NCBI RefSeq assembly: GCF_001293465.1
Contig: NZ_JSYZ01000021.1
Span: 41,749 to 86,024, forward strand
Length of the DNA stretch: 44,276 nucleotides
Reading direction: 5' to 3'
DNA from: Pseudomonas asplenii
Lineage (GTDB): Bacteria; Pseudomonadota; Gammaproteobacteria; Pseudomonadales; Pseudomonadaceae
A program made the position numbers and the translations under genes. Position 1 is the first letter of the stretch; every line of letters starts with the position of its first letter. The notes beneath the pieces are model-generated. The model worked only from the letters and a program-made list of their open reading frames with translations, was not told where the DNA came from and searched no databases. Shown one piece after another: positions 25,395 to 33,359 of this stretch.

Positions 25395-26198
25395 ATGTTC
25401 ACCTCGCGTCGTTTGATTCTCGTCGCAACCACCGTTGCCATGCTGTCCGGCTGTGCAACGCAAAACCCGTATTACAACCAGGGACAGGTGGAGCAGGGTG
25501 GCTCCTCGGGCATGAGCAGAACCGTCAAGTATGGTGGCCTGGGCGCCCTGGCCGGTGCCGTCGCCGGTGCCGCCATCGACCACAACAACCGTGGCAAGGG
25601 CGCACTGATCGGTGCCCTGGTCGCTGGCGCGGGTGCCGCCGGCTACGGTTACTACGCCGACCAGCAGGAAAAGAAACTGCGTGAAAGCATGGCCAACACC
25701 GGCGTCCAGGTGCAGCGTCAGGGTGACCAGATCAAGCTGATCATGCCGGGCAACATCACCTTCGCCACCAACTCCGATGCCATCGCCAGCAGCTTCTACC
25801 AGCCGCTGAACAACCTGGCCAACTCGCTCAAGGAGTTCAACCAGAACCAGATCGAGATCGTCGGCTACACCGACAGCACCGGCAGCCGCCAGCTGAACAT
25901 GGACCTGTCCCAGCGTCGCGCGCAGAGCGTGGCCAACTACCTGACCTCGCAGGGCGTCAACGGTGCCAACCTGTCGGCCCGTGGTGCCGGCCCGGACAAC
26001 CCGATTGCCAGCAACGCCGACGTCAATGGCCGGGCGCAGAACCGCCGGGTGGAAGTCAACCTGCGTGCCATTCCTGGCCAGCAGTATGGTCAGCCGCAAG
26101 GGCAGTACCAGCAGCAGGGCCAATACCAGCAACAGGGTCAGTACCAGCAGTATCCGCAGGGCCAGCAATACGGTCAGCCGGTGCAGCAGTATCCTTGA
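25395..26198 (+). CDS. OmpA-family lipoprotein with glycine-zipper segment (YiaD-like)
   Basis: A 267-residue outer-membrane lipoprotein. The signal sequence ends in a lipobox with Cys20 (MLSGC). A glycine/alanine-rich zipper region (about 47-90) carries small hydrophobic segments. The OmpA C-terminal domain follows, with peptidoglycan-binding residues in VGYTDSTGS and the NRRVEV end. The last ~40 residues are a Gln/Tyr/Gly-rich tail with repeated GQYQQQ-like units, probably disordered. It likely tethers the outer membrane to peptidoglycan. The ATG at 25395 has GGAG 8 nt upstream. A strong shared terminator follows. Confidence 0.93.
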   Translation: MFTSRRLILVATTVAMLSGCATQNPYYNQGQVEQGGSSGMSRTVKYGGLGALAGAVAGAAIDHNNRGKGALIGALVAGAGAAGYGYYADQQEKKLRESMANTGVQVQRQGDQIKLIMPGNITFATNSDAIASSFYQPLNNLANSLKEFNQNQIEIVGYTDSTGSRQLNMDLSQRRAQSVANYLTSQGVNGANLSARGAGPDNPIASNADVNGRAQNRRVEVNLRAIPGQQYGQPQGQYQQQGQYQQQGQYQQYPQGQQYGQPVQQYP

Positions 26199-26226
26199 GT
26201 GCCTGACTGAAGGCCGGATGTGAAAT

Positions 26227-26265
26227 GAAAAAGCCCGCCTGATCACTGATCGGGCGGGCTTTTTC
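26227..26265. terminator. Bidirectional intrinsic terminator
   Basis: A 12-bp stem, AAAAAGCCCGCC with GGCGGGCTTTTT, with a further GATC/GATC pairing in the loop, has T runs on both strands. It serves the OmpA-lipoprotein gene on the plus strand and the YhcB-like gene on the minus strand. Confidence 0.95.
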
Positions 26266-26282
26266 GTGGGGCTGAAGTCGGT

Positions 26283-26720
26283 TTATTTCTTCAGGCCGTA
26301 ATGCTCGTCGAGCATGCCGGGCGCATTCGGCGCCTTGGGCGCGTAGTCACGCGGCGGCTCCTGGTTTTCCCGGGGCGGGGTCAGGCGTTCCCGTGGCGCC
26401 TGGGGCGCTTCGGAATGCAGGGCGGCCAGCAGGCGTTGGCGGGTCAGTTCGTCAAGGGCCAGGCGGTTGGCGCCCTCGGCGAGATGGTCCTGCACTTCCT
26501 GGTAGCTCTGGGTGAGTTTCTTGACCAGGGCAGCGGTGCTGTTGAAGTGGGTGACCACCTCATTCTGATAGGTATCGAAACGTTCCTGGATATCGTCCAG
26601 CTGACGCTGCGTGCTGCTGGGAGCGGCACTCGGGACCAGACGGGCGACCAGGAAACCGATGGCGACACCGGCAACCAGGGCAAGAGTCGGCAACAACCAA
26701 ACTAAGAGCGAGTGTTCCAC
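26283..26720 (-). CDS. YhcB/DUF1043 family inner-membrane protein
   Basis: A 145-residue protein with one N-terminal membrane helix (about residues 5-27, LVWLLPTLALVAGVAIGFLV), then a coiled-coil stretch (about 38-95) and a Pro-rich, charged, probably disordered tail. It matches the YhcB (DUF1043) family, which links cell division and envelope synthesis in gamma-proteobacteria. The start is a GTG at 26720, with GAGGAAGGA just upstream. It is divergent from the alpha/beta hydrolase gene. I recall an equivalent gene at the same position in P. aeruginosa (PA4441). Confidence 0.88.
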   Translation of the reverse strand: MEHSLLVWLLPTLALVAGVAIGFLVARLVPSAAPSSTQRQLDDIQERFDTYQNEVVTHFNSTAALVKKLTQSYQEVQDHLAEGANRLALDELTRQRLLAALHSEAPQAPRERLTPPRENQEPPRDYAPKAPNAPGMLDEHYGLKK

Positions 26721-26862
26721 GAGTCCTTCCTCTATAAACGGCTTTGCTTTACGTTAACGGCTCGGACCTGCGCTGTATACCGCGATCTTCTGGTCGCAAG
26801 CTGTCAGGCACAGACTTTTAGCTAGACGAGTCGACCCCTAGAGAGGTCACGGAGTTCATTCC

Positions 26863-27498
26863 TTGCTTATGCGTGAAACCGCTTTTTTCATCGACGGCCC
26901 GGTCGGTCAACTGGAAGCCTTGTACCTGGACAACCCCGAGCCCCGCGGTCTGGCGTTGATCTGCCACCCCAACCCGGTGCAGGGGGGGACCATGCTCAAC
27001 AAGGTCGTCTCGACCCTGCAACGCACCGCCCGCGATGCCGGGCTGATCACCCTGCGTTTCAACTACCGCGGTGTCGGGGCCAGTGCTGGCAGCCACGATA
27101 TGGGCAGTGGTGAAGTCGATGATGCCGAGGCCGCCGCGCAGTGGTTGCTGGCGAAACATCCGGACCTGCCGCTGACGCTGTTCGGTTTCTCCTTCGGCGG
27201 TTTCGTCGCGGCCACCCTCGGCGGTCGTCTGGAAGCCCGTGGCCAGTCGCTCAGGCACCTGTTCATGGTGGCCGCGGCGGTGATGCGTCTGCGTGCCGAG
27301 GACCGTCTGCCAGTGGGCTGCCCGCTGACCCTGATCCAGCCGGAAGCCGACGAAGTGATCGATCCCCAGCTGGTCTATGACTGGTCCGCTGCGCTGGATC
27401 GTCCCCATGAGCTGCTGAAAGTGGCAGAATGCGGACACTTTTTTCATGGCAAGTTGACCGATCTGAAGGATCTGCTCCTGCCGCGCCTCTCGAATTGA
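26863..27498 (+). CDS. Alpha/beta hydrolase
   Basis: A 211-residue single-domain hydrolase. The nucleophile is Ser110 in the elbow GFSFGG. HPNPVQGG near residue 35 fits the oxyanion region seen in this family, and a late Asp (in EADEVIDPQ) and His (in CGHFFHG) complete the triad. Close relatives are annotated only as hydrolases of the dienelactone-hydrolase-like group. A TTG start at 26863 is placed 8 nt from GGAG; the ATG at 26869 would be 14 nt away but is also possible. It lies 25 nt before trpS and is probably cotranscribed with it. The substrate is unknown. Confidence 0.88.
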   Translation: MLMRETAFFIDGPVGQLEALYLDNPEPRGLALICHPNPVQGGTMLNKVVSTLQRTARDAGLITLRFNYRGVGASAGSHDMGSGEVDDAEAAAQWLLAKHPDLPLTLFGFSFGGFVAATLGGRLEARGQSLRHLFMVAAAVMRLRAEDRLPVGCPLTLIQPEADEVIDPQLVYDWSAALDRPHELLKVAECGHFFHGKLTDLKDLLLPRLSN

Positions 27499-27523
27499 TA
27501 GCAGTCTGACTAAGCGATTACCC

Positions 27524-28876
27524 ATGACGACTCGTACGCGTATCCTCACCGGCATCACCACCACCGGCACGCCGCATCTGGGCAACTACGCCGGCGCCAT
27601 CCGCCCGGCGATCCTGGCCAGCCGCGACAGCAATGCCGACTCCTTCTATTTCCTGGCCGACTACCATGCGCTGATCAAGTGCGACGACCCGCTGCGCATC
27701 CAGCGTTCGCGCCTGGAAATCGCCGCGACCTGGCTGGCCGGTGGGCTGGATGTGGACCGCGTGACCTTCTATCGCCAGTCGGACATCCCGGAAATCCCCG
27801 AGCTGACCTGGCTGCTGACCTGCGTCGCGGCCAAGGGCCTGCTCAACCGTGCCCACGCCTACAAGGCCTCGGTGGACAAGAACGTCGAGACGGGCGAGGA
27901 CCCGGATGCCGGGATCAGCATGGGCCTGTACAGCTACCCGGTGCTGATGGCGGCGGACATCCTGATGTTCAACGCGCACAAGGTGCCGGTCGGTCGCGAC
28001 CAGATCCAGCACGTGGAAATGGCCCGCGACATCGGTCAGCGCTTCAACCACCTGTTCGGCCAGGGCAAGGAGTTCTTCGTCATGCCCGAGGCACTGATCG
28101 AGGAAAGCGTGGCGACCCTGCCGGGCCTGGATGGCCGGAAAATGTCCAAGAGTTACGACAACACCATTCCGTTGTTCACCAGTGCCAAGGACATGAAGGA
28201 CGCCATTTCGCGGATCGTCACCGACTCCCGCGCGCCGGGCGAAGCCAAGGATCCGGACAACTCGCACCTGTTCACCCTGTACCAGGCGTTCGCCACGCTC
28301 GACCAGGCTGCCGCTTTCCGCGCCGAGCTGCTGGATGGCCTGGGCTGGGGCGAAGCGAAGAACCGGCTGTTCCAGTTGCTCGATGCCGAACTGGGCGAGA
28401 AGCGCGAGCGTTATCACGAACTGATTTCCCGCCCGGCGGACCTGGAAGACATTCTCCAGGCCGGTGCGCAGAAAGCCCGCAAGGTGGCCACGCCCTTCCT
28501 CTCGCAACTGCGCGAAGCGGTCGGCCTGCGTTCGTTCGTCAACCCGGTGCAGGTGGCCGAGACGAGCAAGAAGAAGGCCGCCAAGGCCGCGCGTTTCGTC
28601 AGCTTCCGCGAGGACGACAGCTTCCGTTTCCGCCTGCTGGCGGCCGATGGCGAGCAATTGCTGTTGTCGCGCAATTTTGCCGACGGCAAGACGGCGGGTG
28701 CGGTGACCAGGCAACTGCAGACGGGCCAGCCCCTGGATATCCGCAGCGAGGCTCGCAGCTTCGGCGTGTGGTTGGAAGGCGCCTGTGTCGCCGACAGCCC
28801 CGAATTCACCGACGAAGCGGCCCGTGACGCGGCCATCGAGGCTCTGCGCGTGGCTCTGACGCCGGTTCAGGACTGA
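27524..28876 (+). CDS. trpS: Tryptophan--tRNA ligase
   Basis: A 450-residue class I aminoacyl-tRNA synthetase that charges tRNA-Trp. The HIGH-type motif is PHLGN (near residue 18) and the KMSKS loop is exact (residues 206-210, in DGRKMSKSYDN). It is roughly 110 residues longer than the ~335-residue E. coli enzyme; the extra C-terminal domain begins around residue 340 and is, to my knowledge, usual in pseudomonads. A terminator follows, then zapE. Confidence 0.96.
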   Translation: MTTRTRILTGITTTGTPHLGNYAGAIRPAILASRDSNADSFYFLADYHALIKCDDPLRIQRSRLEIAATWLAGGLDVDRVTFYRQSDIPEIPELTWLLTCVAAKGLLNRAHAYKASVDKNVETGEDPDAGISMGLYSYPVLMAADILMFNAHKVPVGRDQIQHVEMARDIGQRFNHLFGQGKEFFVMPEALIEESVATLPGLDGRKMSKSYDNTIPLFTSAKDMKDAISRIVTDSRAPGEAKDPDNSHLFTLYQAFATLDQAAAFRAELLDGLGWGEAKNRLFQLLDAELGEKRERYHELISRPADLEDILQAGAQKARKVATPFLSQLREAVGLRSFVNPVQVAETSKKKAAKAARFVSFREDDSFRFRLLAADGEQLLLSRNFADGKTAGAVTRQLQTGQPLDIRSEARSFGVWLEGACVADSPEFTDEAARDAAIEALRVALTPVQD

Positions 28877-28916
28877 CCCAACGTTCGACCCGACCAAGGG
28901 CCGATTGCCATTCCTA

Positions 28917-28947
28917 CGGGCCATCGCTAAAGTGACGGCCCGTTTTT
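28917..28947 (+). terminator. Intrinsic terminator between trpS and zapE
   Basis: CGGGCC (28917-28922) pairs with GGCCCG (28937-28942) around a 14-nt loop and is followed directly by five T residues (28943-28947). It lies only 20 nt before the zapE start codon, so zapE must be expressed by read-through or from a start site within this short gap. Confidence 0.7.
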
Positions 28948-28967
28948 GTTACCTCGCTAACGAAATT

Positions 28968-30062
28968 ATGACGCCCCTAGAACGATATCAAGCTGATCTG
29001 AAACGTCCCGAGTTCTTTCATGACGCGGCCCAGGAAACGGCTGTGCGCCATTTGCAGCGCCTGTACGACGACCTGGTCGCGGCCTCGCAGAACAAACCGG
29101 GCCTGCTCGGCAAGCTGTTCGGCAAGAAAGACCAGGCGCCGGTCAAGGGCCTGTATTTCTGGGGCGGCGTGGGTCGCGGCAAGACCTACCTGGTGGATAC
29201 CTTCTTCGAAGCGCTGCCCTTCAAGGAAAAGACCCGTACGCACTTCCACCGCTTCATGAAGCGCGTGCACGAGGAAATGAAGACCCTGGGCGGCGAGAAG
29301 AACCCGCTGACGATCATCGCCAAGCGCTTCGCCGCCGAGACCCGGGTGATCTGCTTCGATGAATTCTTCGTCTCCGACATCACCGACGCGATGATCCTCG
29401 GCACCCTGATGGAAGAGCTGTTCAAGAACGGCGTGACCCTGGTCGCCACCTCGAACATCGTCCCGGACGGCCTGTACAAGGACGGTCTGCAGCGCGCGCG
29501 TTTCCTCCCGGCGATCGCCCTGATCAAGCAGAACACCGAGATCGTCAACGTCGACAGCGGCGTCGACTATCGCCTGCGTCACCTCGAACAGGCCGAGCTG
29601 TATCACTTCCCGCTCGATGAAGCCGCCCACGAAAGCCTGCGCCAGAGCTTCCGCGCGCTGACGCCGGAATGCACCCAGGCGGTGGAAAACGATGTGCTGA
29701 TCATCGAGAACCGCGAGATCCGCGCCTTGCGCACCTGTGATGACGTGGCCTGGTTCGACTTCCGCGAACTGTGCGACGGTCCGCGCAGCCAGAACGACTA
29801 CATCGAGCTGGGCAAGATCTTCCACGCCGTGCTGCTCAGCGGCGTCGAGCAGATGAGCGTCACCACCGACGACATCGCCCGTCGCTTCATCAACATGGTC
29901 GACGAGTTCTACGACCGCAACGTCAAGCTGATCATCTCGGCGGAAGTCGAGCTCAAGGATCTCTACACTGGTGGTCGCCTGACCTTCGAATTCCAGCGGA
30001 CCCTCAGCCGTCTGCTGGAAATGCAGTCCCACGAATTCCTGTCGCGGGCGCACAAGCCCTAG
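28968..30062 (+). CDS. zapE: Cell division protein ZapE (AFG1-family ATPase)
   Basis: A 364-residue AAA-like ATPase of the ZapE/AFG1 family, which in E. coli associates with FtsZ at constriction. Walker A is GGVGRGKT with K72; Walker B is VICFDEFF with D131 and E132. The family length and N-terminus (MTPLERYQ) support the ATG at 28968, though no Shine-Dalgarno sequence is visible before it. It follows trpS directly, a linkage I recall in P. aeruginosa. It converges on the asparaginase gene across 35 nt. Confidence 0.94.
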   Translation: MTPLERYQADLKRPEFFHDAAQETAVRHLQRLYDDLVAASQNKPGLLGKLFGKKDQAPVKGLYFWGGVGRGKTYLVDTFFEALPFKEKTRTHFHRFMKRVHEEMKTLGGEKNPLTIIAKRFAAETRVICFDEFFVSDITDAMILGTLMEELFKNGVTLVATSNIVPDGLYKDGLQRARFLPAIALIKQNTEIVNVDSGVDYRLRHLEQAELYHFPLDEAAHESLRQSFRALTPECTQAVENDVLIIENREIRALRTCDDVAWFDFRELCDGPRSQNDYIELGKIFHAVLLSGVEQMSVTTDDIARRFINMVDEFYDRNVKLIISAEVELKDLYTGGRLTFEFQRTLSRLLEMQSHEFLSRAHKP

Positions 30063-30072
30063 GACAGCGTCC

Positions 30073-30092
30073 GGGGCGTCGCTCGACGCCCC
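30073..30092. terminator. Hairpin between convergent zapE and asparaginase genes
   Basis: GGGGCGTCG (30073-30081) pairs perfectly with CGACGCCCC (30084-30092). The hairpin occupies most of the 35-nt gap between the two stop codons. There is no U tract on either side, so it may be only a modest bidirectional terminator. Confidence 0.5.
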
Positions 30093-30097
30093 CTCGA

Positions 30098-31084
30098 CTA
30101 CAGGTCGAAATGCCCGAGCCAGTCGGGCAACTCCTCCATGCATTGGCAGCCGAGCAGTAGCCACAGCAGTATTCGCGTCTTGCGCGGGCAGAGGGCGCCA
30201 GCCATCTGCACTCCGCGCTTGAGCAGATCCATCTCGCTGCCGATGAAGCCATACGATTTGGTCGCCGTCGGGCCCGCACCTGTGCGTGTTGCCACCACCA
30301 CCGGGATATGTCGCGCCAGGCCAGCGGCAATGTTGGCCCAGTGCTCGCTGACATGACCGGCGCCGAAGCCGGCGATGACCAGCCCCTCGTAACCCAACCC
30401 CGGGAGCTGCTCCAGCAGCAGGGTGTCGGCTGACAGGGTCGCCTCGAGCATGGCGACTCGCTGGTCGAGACGCTGCGGCAGTGGCAGGGTCCTGCGCTCT
30501 GCCGGTGGGTGCAGGTAGCGGACGTTGTTCTCGATTATCAGCCCGGCCGGACCGAACAGCGGCGAGCTGAACGCCTCCAGTGCCAGTGCGTCGATCTTGC
30601 GTACCCGGGCAGCGGCGTGAACCTGGCCGTTGAGTACCACCTGGACGCCCCGCTTTCGACTCTCGGCAGCCAGCGCCACCAGACCGGCCTGCAGCAGGTT
30701 GGCCGGGCCGTCGGCGCCGAGTTGCGAGGACGGGCGCATGGCTCCGGTCAACACCAGTGGCGTATCGAACGGCCAGAGCAGGTCGAGGAAGAATGCGGAT
30801 TCCTCCAGGGTATCAGTCCCCTGGGTGATCAGTACCCCGCTGGCCCCTTGGGCAACCTGTTCCCGAGCCCAGGCCAGGACATCGAGCAGCCGTTCGAAAT
30901 CCAGCGAGGCGCTGGCTTGCAGGCACAAGGTTTCGACGATGACCCGGGCGCTTGCGTTGAGTTGCGGGACCTGAGACAGCAGAGTCTGGCCGTCCAGGCT
31001 GGGCATGACTCCGCCGTTCGGGCGGGCTGCCTGCATGCTGACAGTGCCGCCGAGGGCAGCGATGGAAAGCAAGGGAAGGGACAT
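30098..31084 (-). CDS. Asparaginase, cytoplasmic form
   Basis: A 328-residue member of the asparaginase/glutaminase family, which hydrolyses the side-chain amide of Asn (or related amides) to acid plus ammonia. The first catalytic Thr lies in LGGTVSM (T14) and the second motif is QGTDTLEES (T90, D91). GAMRPSS and a Lys in VRKIDAL also fit the fold. No signal peptide is present, so it should be cytoplasmic. The ATG at 31084 is chosen because the family starts immediately before this first strand; the ribosome site is weak. It is the last gene of the amino-acid/amide cluster, 109 nt after the duplicated membrane protein; that gap contains a small hairpin (about 31112-31146), possibly an attenuator. 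Its true substrate here may be another amide. Confidence 0.92.
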   Translation of the reverse strand: MSLPLLSIAALGGTVSMQAARPNGGVMPSLDGQTLLSQVPQLNASARVIVETLCLQASASLDFERLLDVLAWAREQVAQGASGVLITQGTDTLEESAFFLDLLWPFDTPLVLTGAMRPSSQLGADGPANLLQAGLVALAAESRKRGVQVVLNGQVHAAARVRKIDALALEAFSSPLFGPAGLIIENNVRYLHPPAERRTLPLPQRLDQRVAMLEATLSADTLLLEQLPGLGYEGLVIAGFGAGHVSEHWANIAAGLARHIPVVVATRTGAGPTATKSYGFIGSEMDLLKRGVQMAGALCPRKTRILLWLLLGCQCMEELPDWLGHFDL

Positions 31085-31193
31085 GGTGTACTCGCTGGTT
31101 GAGGACTGAAAGAACCTGGCCGGCAACCCAAGGGGAGTGCCGGTTCAGGGGAGTGGTCGCAATGGGGCAATTCCGTTGGCGAGCCTGCGAGGA

Positions 31194-32378
31194 TCAAGTC
31201 AGGCGCAGCATTACCCCCACCAGCGGGACGATCAGCAGGGTGCTGATGGCCATCGACAACACGTTGCCGATGTACGGGTGCAGGTAAGTGGGCAGACGCC
31301 TTGACAGTGCCACGGCCAGGGGCGGTGCAAGCAGGGCACCAAACATCGCACTGGCGAGTACCACCAGGGGACTGCCGCCGTGGCTGAGGACCGCAGCGGG
31401 AGCCACCGATACGATCGGTATGTAGGTGGGATACCAGCCGAGTTCGATCCATTGTTGGCGCCAGAGCGTGACGCCAATGACCGAGGACAGTGCCTGAGCT
31501 GCAAGTATCGACAGCAGCAGGCCCGAGCCATAGGCCGGCGCGAGCGGGTTCAGCACATAGGCCAGCAGCACGCCGAGCAGCAGGCCGAGACTTGCCCACT
31601 CGTTGCCGAAGAACGGTGCTTCGGAGAAGTCCGCCAGCACCCGGCGCATGCCCCAGCCCAAGCCATACTTGTGCGTTTGGGCTGGCTGGGGGGATGCCGA
31701 TGTTTCGCGGGCTGGCGGCAGAGGCCGTACCAGCATCGGCCAACTCCGGCAGATGAGAAAGGCCAGCACGCTACCCAGTGCCATGCCTGACACGTTGCCA
31801 ATGACCGCGGGCAGTTCCAGTGGCGTGCACAGGAAATTGACCAGTAACAGGCACAGTGGTGTGACCAGCAGCGCGCCCATCACCGCACCGGTAACGGCGA
31901 TTCTCCAGCCTGCACCGAACAGCAGCACCGTCGCCGCTGGCACTGAGACGAAAGCGGCGAACGTTGGTTGCCAGCCGAAGCGTGGAACAGTCCAGCCCCA
32001 CAACAGGTTGCTCAGCAGCAGGCCGAGCAGCGAACTGCTGATCAGCCAGGGCCACAGTCCGCTGCCATACGCGATGGCGAAGCCCTGCCAGGACTTGCCC
32101 TGGCGGTAGGCCCAGTGGCCGAGGGCGGCGCCGGCCAGCAGCCCCAGTGAAGCCAATTCGTGTTTGTAGAAAGCCACTTCGCTGATATCGCCGACCCACC
32201 AGCGCAGCCAGGCGCCCGGCGCTGGCAGGCTGTCCATCATGTGCTGGTAGTCCGGCCATGGCGGCAGGCTGCCCGACAGCATCATCCAGGCAATCAGCAG
32301 GCAGGGAATCACCAGGTAGAGCGTGAGCAGGTAGGCAGGCAGGTAGTCACGTTGGTTCTCAAAGGACCGCTTGTTCAT
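31194..32378 (-). CDS. Unrecognised integral membrane protein with internal duplication, possible permease
   Basis: A 394-residue, strongly hydrophobic protein that I cannot place in a named family. It consists of a short N-terminal part with one helix (about 14-36) and two homologous halves, residues ~62-215 and ~248-394, joined by a Pro-rich cytosolic-looking linker (~218-240). Matching motifs recur in order: SEVAFYKHELASLGLL / SEAPFFGNEWASLGLL; AYGSGL (103-108 / 282-287); GWQPT / GWYPT (135-139 / 314-318); VSVPAA / VSVAPA; GALL-TPL / GALL-PPL; and IGNVSGMA / IGNVLSMA. Tandem duplication is typical of secondary transporters. The ATG at 32378 has AAGGAGG upstream and follows the amidase gene by 13 nt, so transport of the cluster's substrate or product is a reasonable guess, not more. 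Confidence 0.85.
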   Translation of the reverse strand: MNKRSFENQRDYLPAYLLTLYLVIPCLLIAWMMLSGSLPPWPDYQHMMDSLPAPGAWLRWWVGDISEVAFYKHELASLGLLAGAALGHWAYRQGKSWQGFAIAYGSGLWPWLISSSLLGLLLSNLLWGWTVPRFGWQPTFAAFVSVPAATVLLFGAGWRIAVTGAVMGALLVTPLCLLLVNFLCTPLELPAVIGNVSGMALGSVLAFLICRSWPMLVRPLPPARETSASPQPAQTHKYGLGWGMRRVLADFSEAPFFGNEWASLGLLLGVLLAYVLNPLAPAYGSGLLLSILAAQALSSVIGVTLWRQQWIELGWYPTYIPIVSVAPAAVLSHGGSPLVVLASAMFGALLAPPLAVALSRRLPTYLHPYIGNVLSMAISTLLIVPLVGVMLRLT

Positions 32379-32391
32379 GACCGCCTCCTTG

Positions 32392-33288
32392 TCAGCGTGG
32401 TAGGGCAGGATGGCGGGTATAGCCGAGCATGCTGTCATAGAGATCGGCGCGACGGTCACGTGGCAGGTCGTTCAGGCTGTTCCAGATCGGTGCGCTGCGA
32501 GCCTGGGAGAGGTCGATGTCGGCATACAGGATGACCTCCTCCTCGGCGCTTGCCACTTCGCCAATCGGCCAACCGTTGGTGCCGGCAATCAACGAGCAAC
32601 CTAGAAAGCGCTCGCCACGGTCACTGCCGATGCGGTTCGCAGCGGCGATGAAGACGTTGTTGACATGTGCGGCGGTGATGGTCAGGTAGGACGCCATGCA
32701 ACGGCCGCTTTGGTCGAACAGTGGGGGTGGGGTCCAGACCCAGTTGTTCAGGCTGCAGATGATGTCTGCGCCCTGTTGGCCAAGTAGCCGCGGGACTTCG
32801 GGGAACCAGATGTCCCAGCAGATCAGCAGGCCGATGCGCCCGATAGGGGTATCGAACACCGGGAAGCCAAGATCACCGGGAGTGAACCAGAGCTTCTCGG
32901 CGTTCCATAGGTGCGCCTTGCGGTATTTGCCGATGAATCCTTGCGGGCCGATCAGTACTGCCGAGTCGAACAGTTGTATGCCATCACGCTCGGCAAGACC
33001 CGCGACCAGATAGACCTGGTGCTTGCAGGCCAGGTCGATCCAGGCCTGTACGCTGTCTCCGGCCGGAATCTCCTCGGCGTGGGCGAAAGCTTCCTCGCGG
33101 TCGCGGAACATGTAGCCGGTGTTGGCCAGTTCCGGCAGCACGATGAGATTGGCTCCGGCGCTCGCCGCCTGGGTTGCAAGCTCGAGAGTGCGCTGCAGGT
33201 TGTGCTTGCGTCGGGTGATACCGACTTGGGGGTCGAACTGTACGACGGCAATGCGGGCGGGGCTGATGGCGTGTCTGGAGTCATTCAT
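32392..33288 (-). CDS. Nitrilase-superfamily amidase (C-N hydrolase)
   Basis: A 298-residue enzyme with the full Glu-Lys-Cys triad: E53 in LPELANTG, K124 in GKYRKAHLWN and C157 in LLICWDIWFPE. The Cys context is that of amidases and carbamoylases rather than true nitrilases. Members cleave amides or N-carbamoyl compounds. The start at 33288 has GAGAG 8 nt upstream; the ATG at 33303 would add five residues. It sits between the flavin monooxygenase gene and the membrane protein gene. If the monooxygenase makes a carboxamide, this enzyme is the obvious candidate to hydrolyse it to the free acid. Confidence 0.93.
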   Translation of the reverse strand: MNDSRHAISPARIAVVQFDPQVGITRRKHNLQRTLELATQAASAGANLIVLPELANTGYMFRDREEAFAHAEEIPAGDSVQAWIDLACKHQVYLVAGLAERDGIQLFDSAVLIGPQGFIGKYRKAHLWNAEKLWFTPGDLGFPVFDTPIGRIGLLICWDIWFPEVPRLLGQQGADIICSLNNWVWTPPPLFDQSGRCMASYLTITAAHVNNVFIAAANRIGSDRGERFLGCSLIAGTNGWPIGEVASAEEEVILYADIDLSQARSAPIWNSLNDLPRDRRADLYDSMLGYTRHPALPR

Positions 33289-33359
33289 TTGATGTGCTCT
33301 CATTCTTATTACCCAATCCGATTGAATTGGTGGGTTTATGAGATGCCATCAAACGAAAT

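Noticed and set aside
26094..26197. Short repeated CAG/CAATACCAG units resembling a tandem repeat locus
   Set aside because: They encode the Gln/Tyr-rich tail of the OmpA lipoprotein; the units vary and this is ordinary low-complexity coding sequence.
33289..33359. Possible promoter or terminator in the lower-GC gap between monooxygenase and amidase genes
   Set aside because: Only an imperfect ACCCAAT/ATTGGTGGGT pairing is visible, with no T run and no convincing -35/-10 pair.
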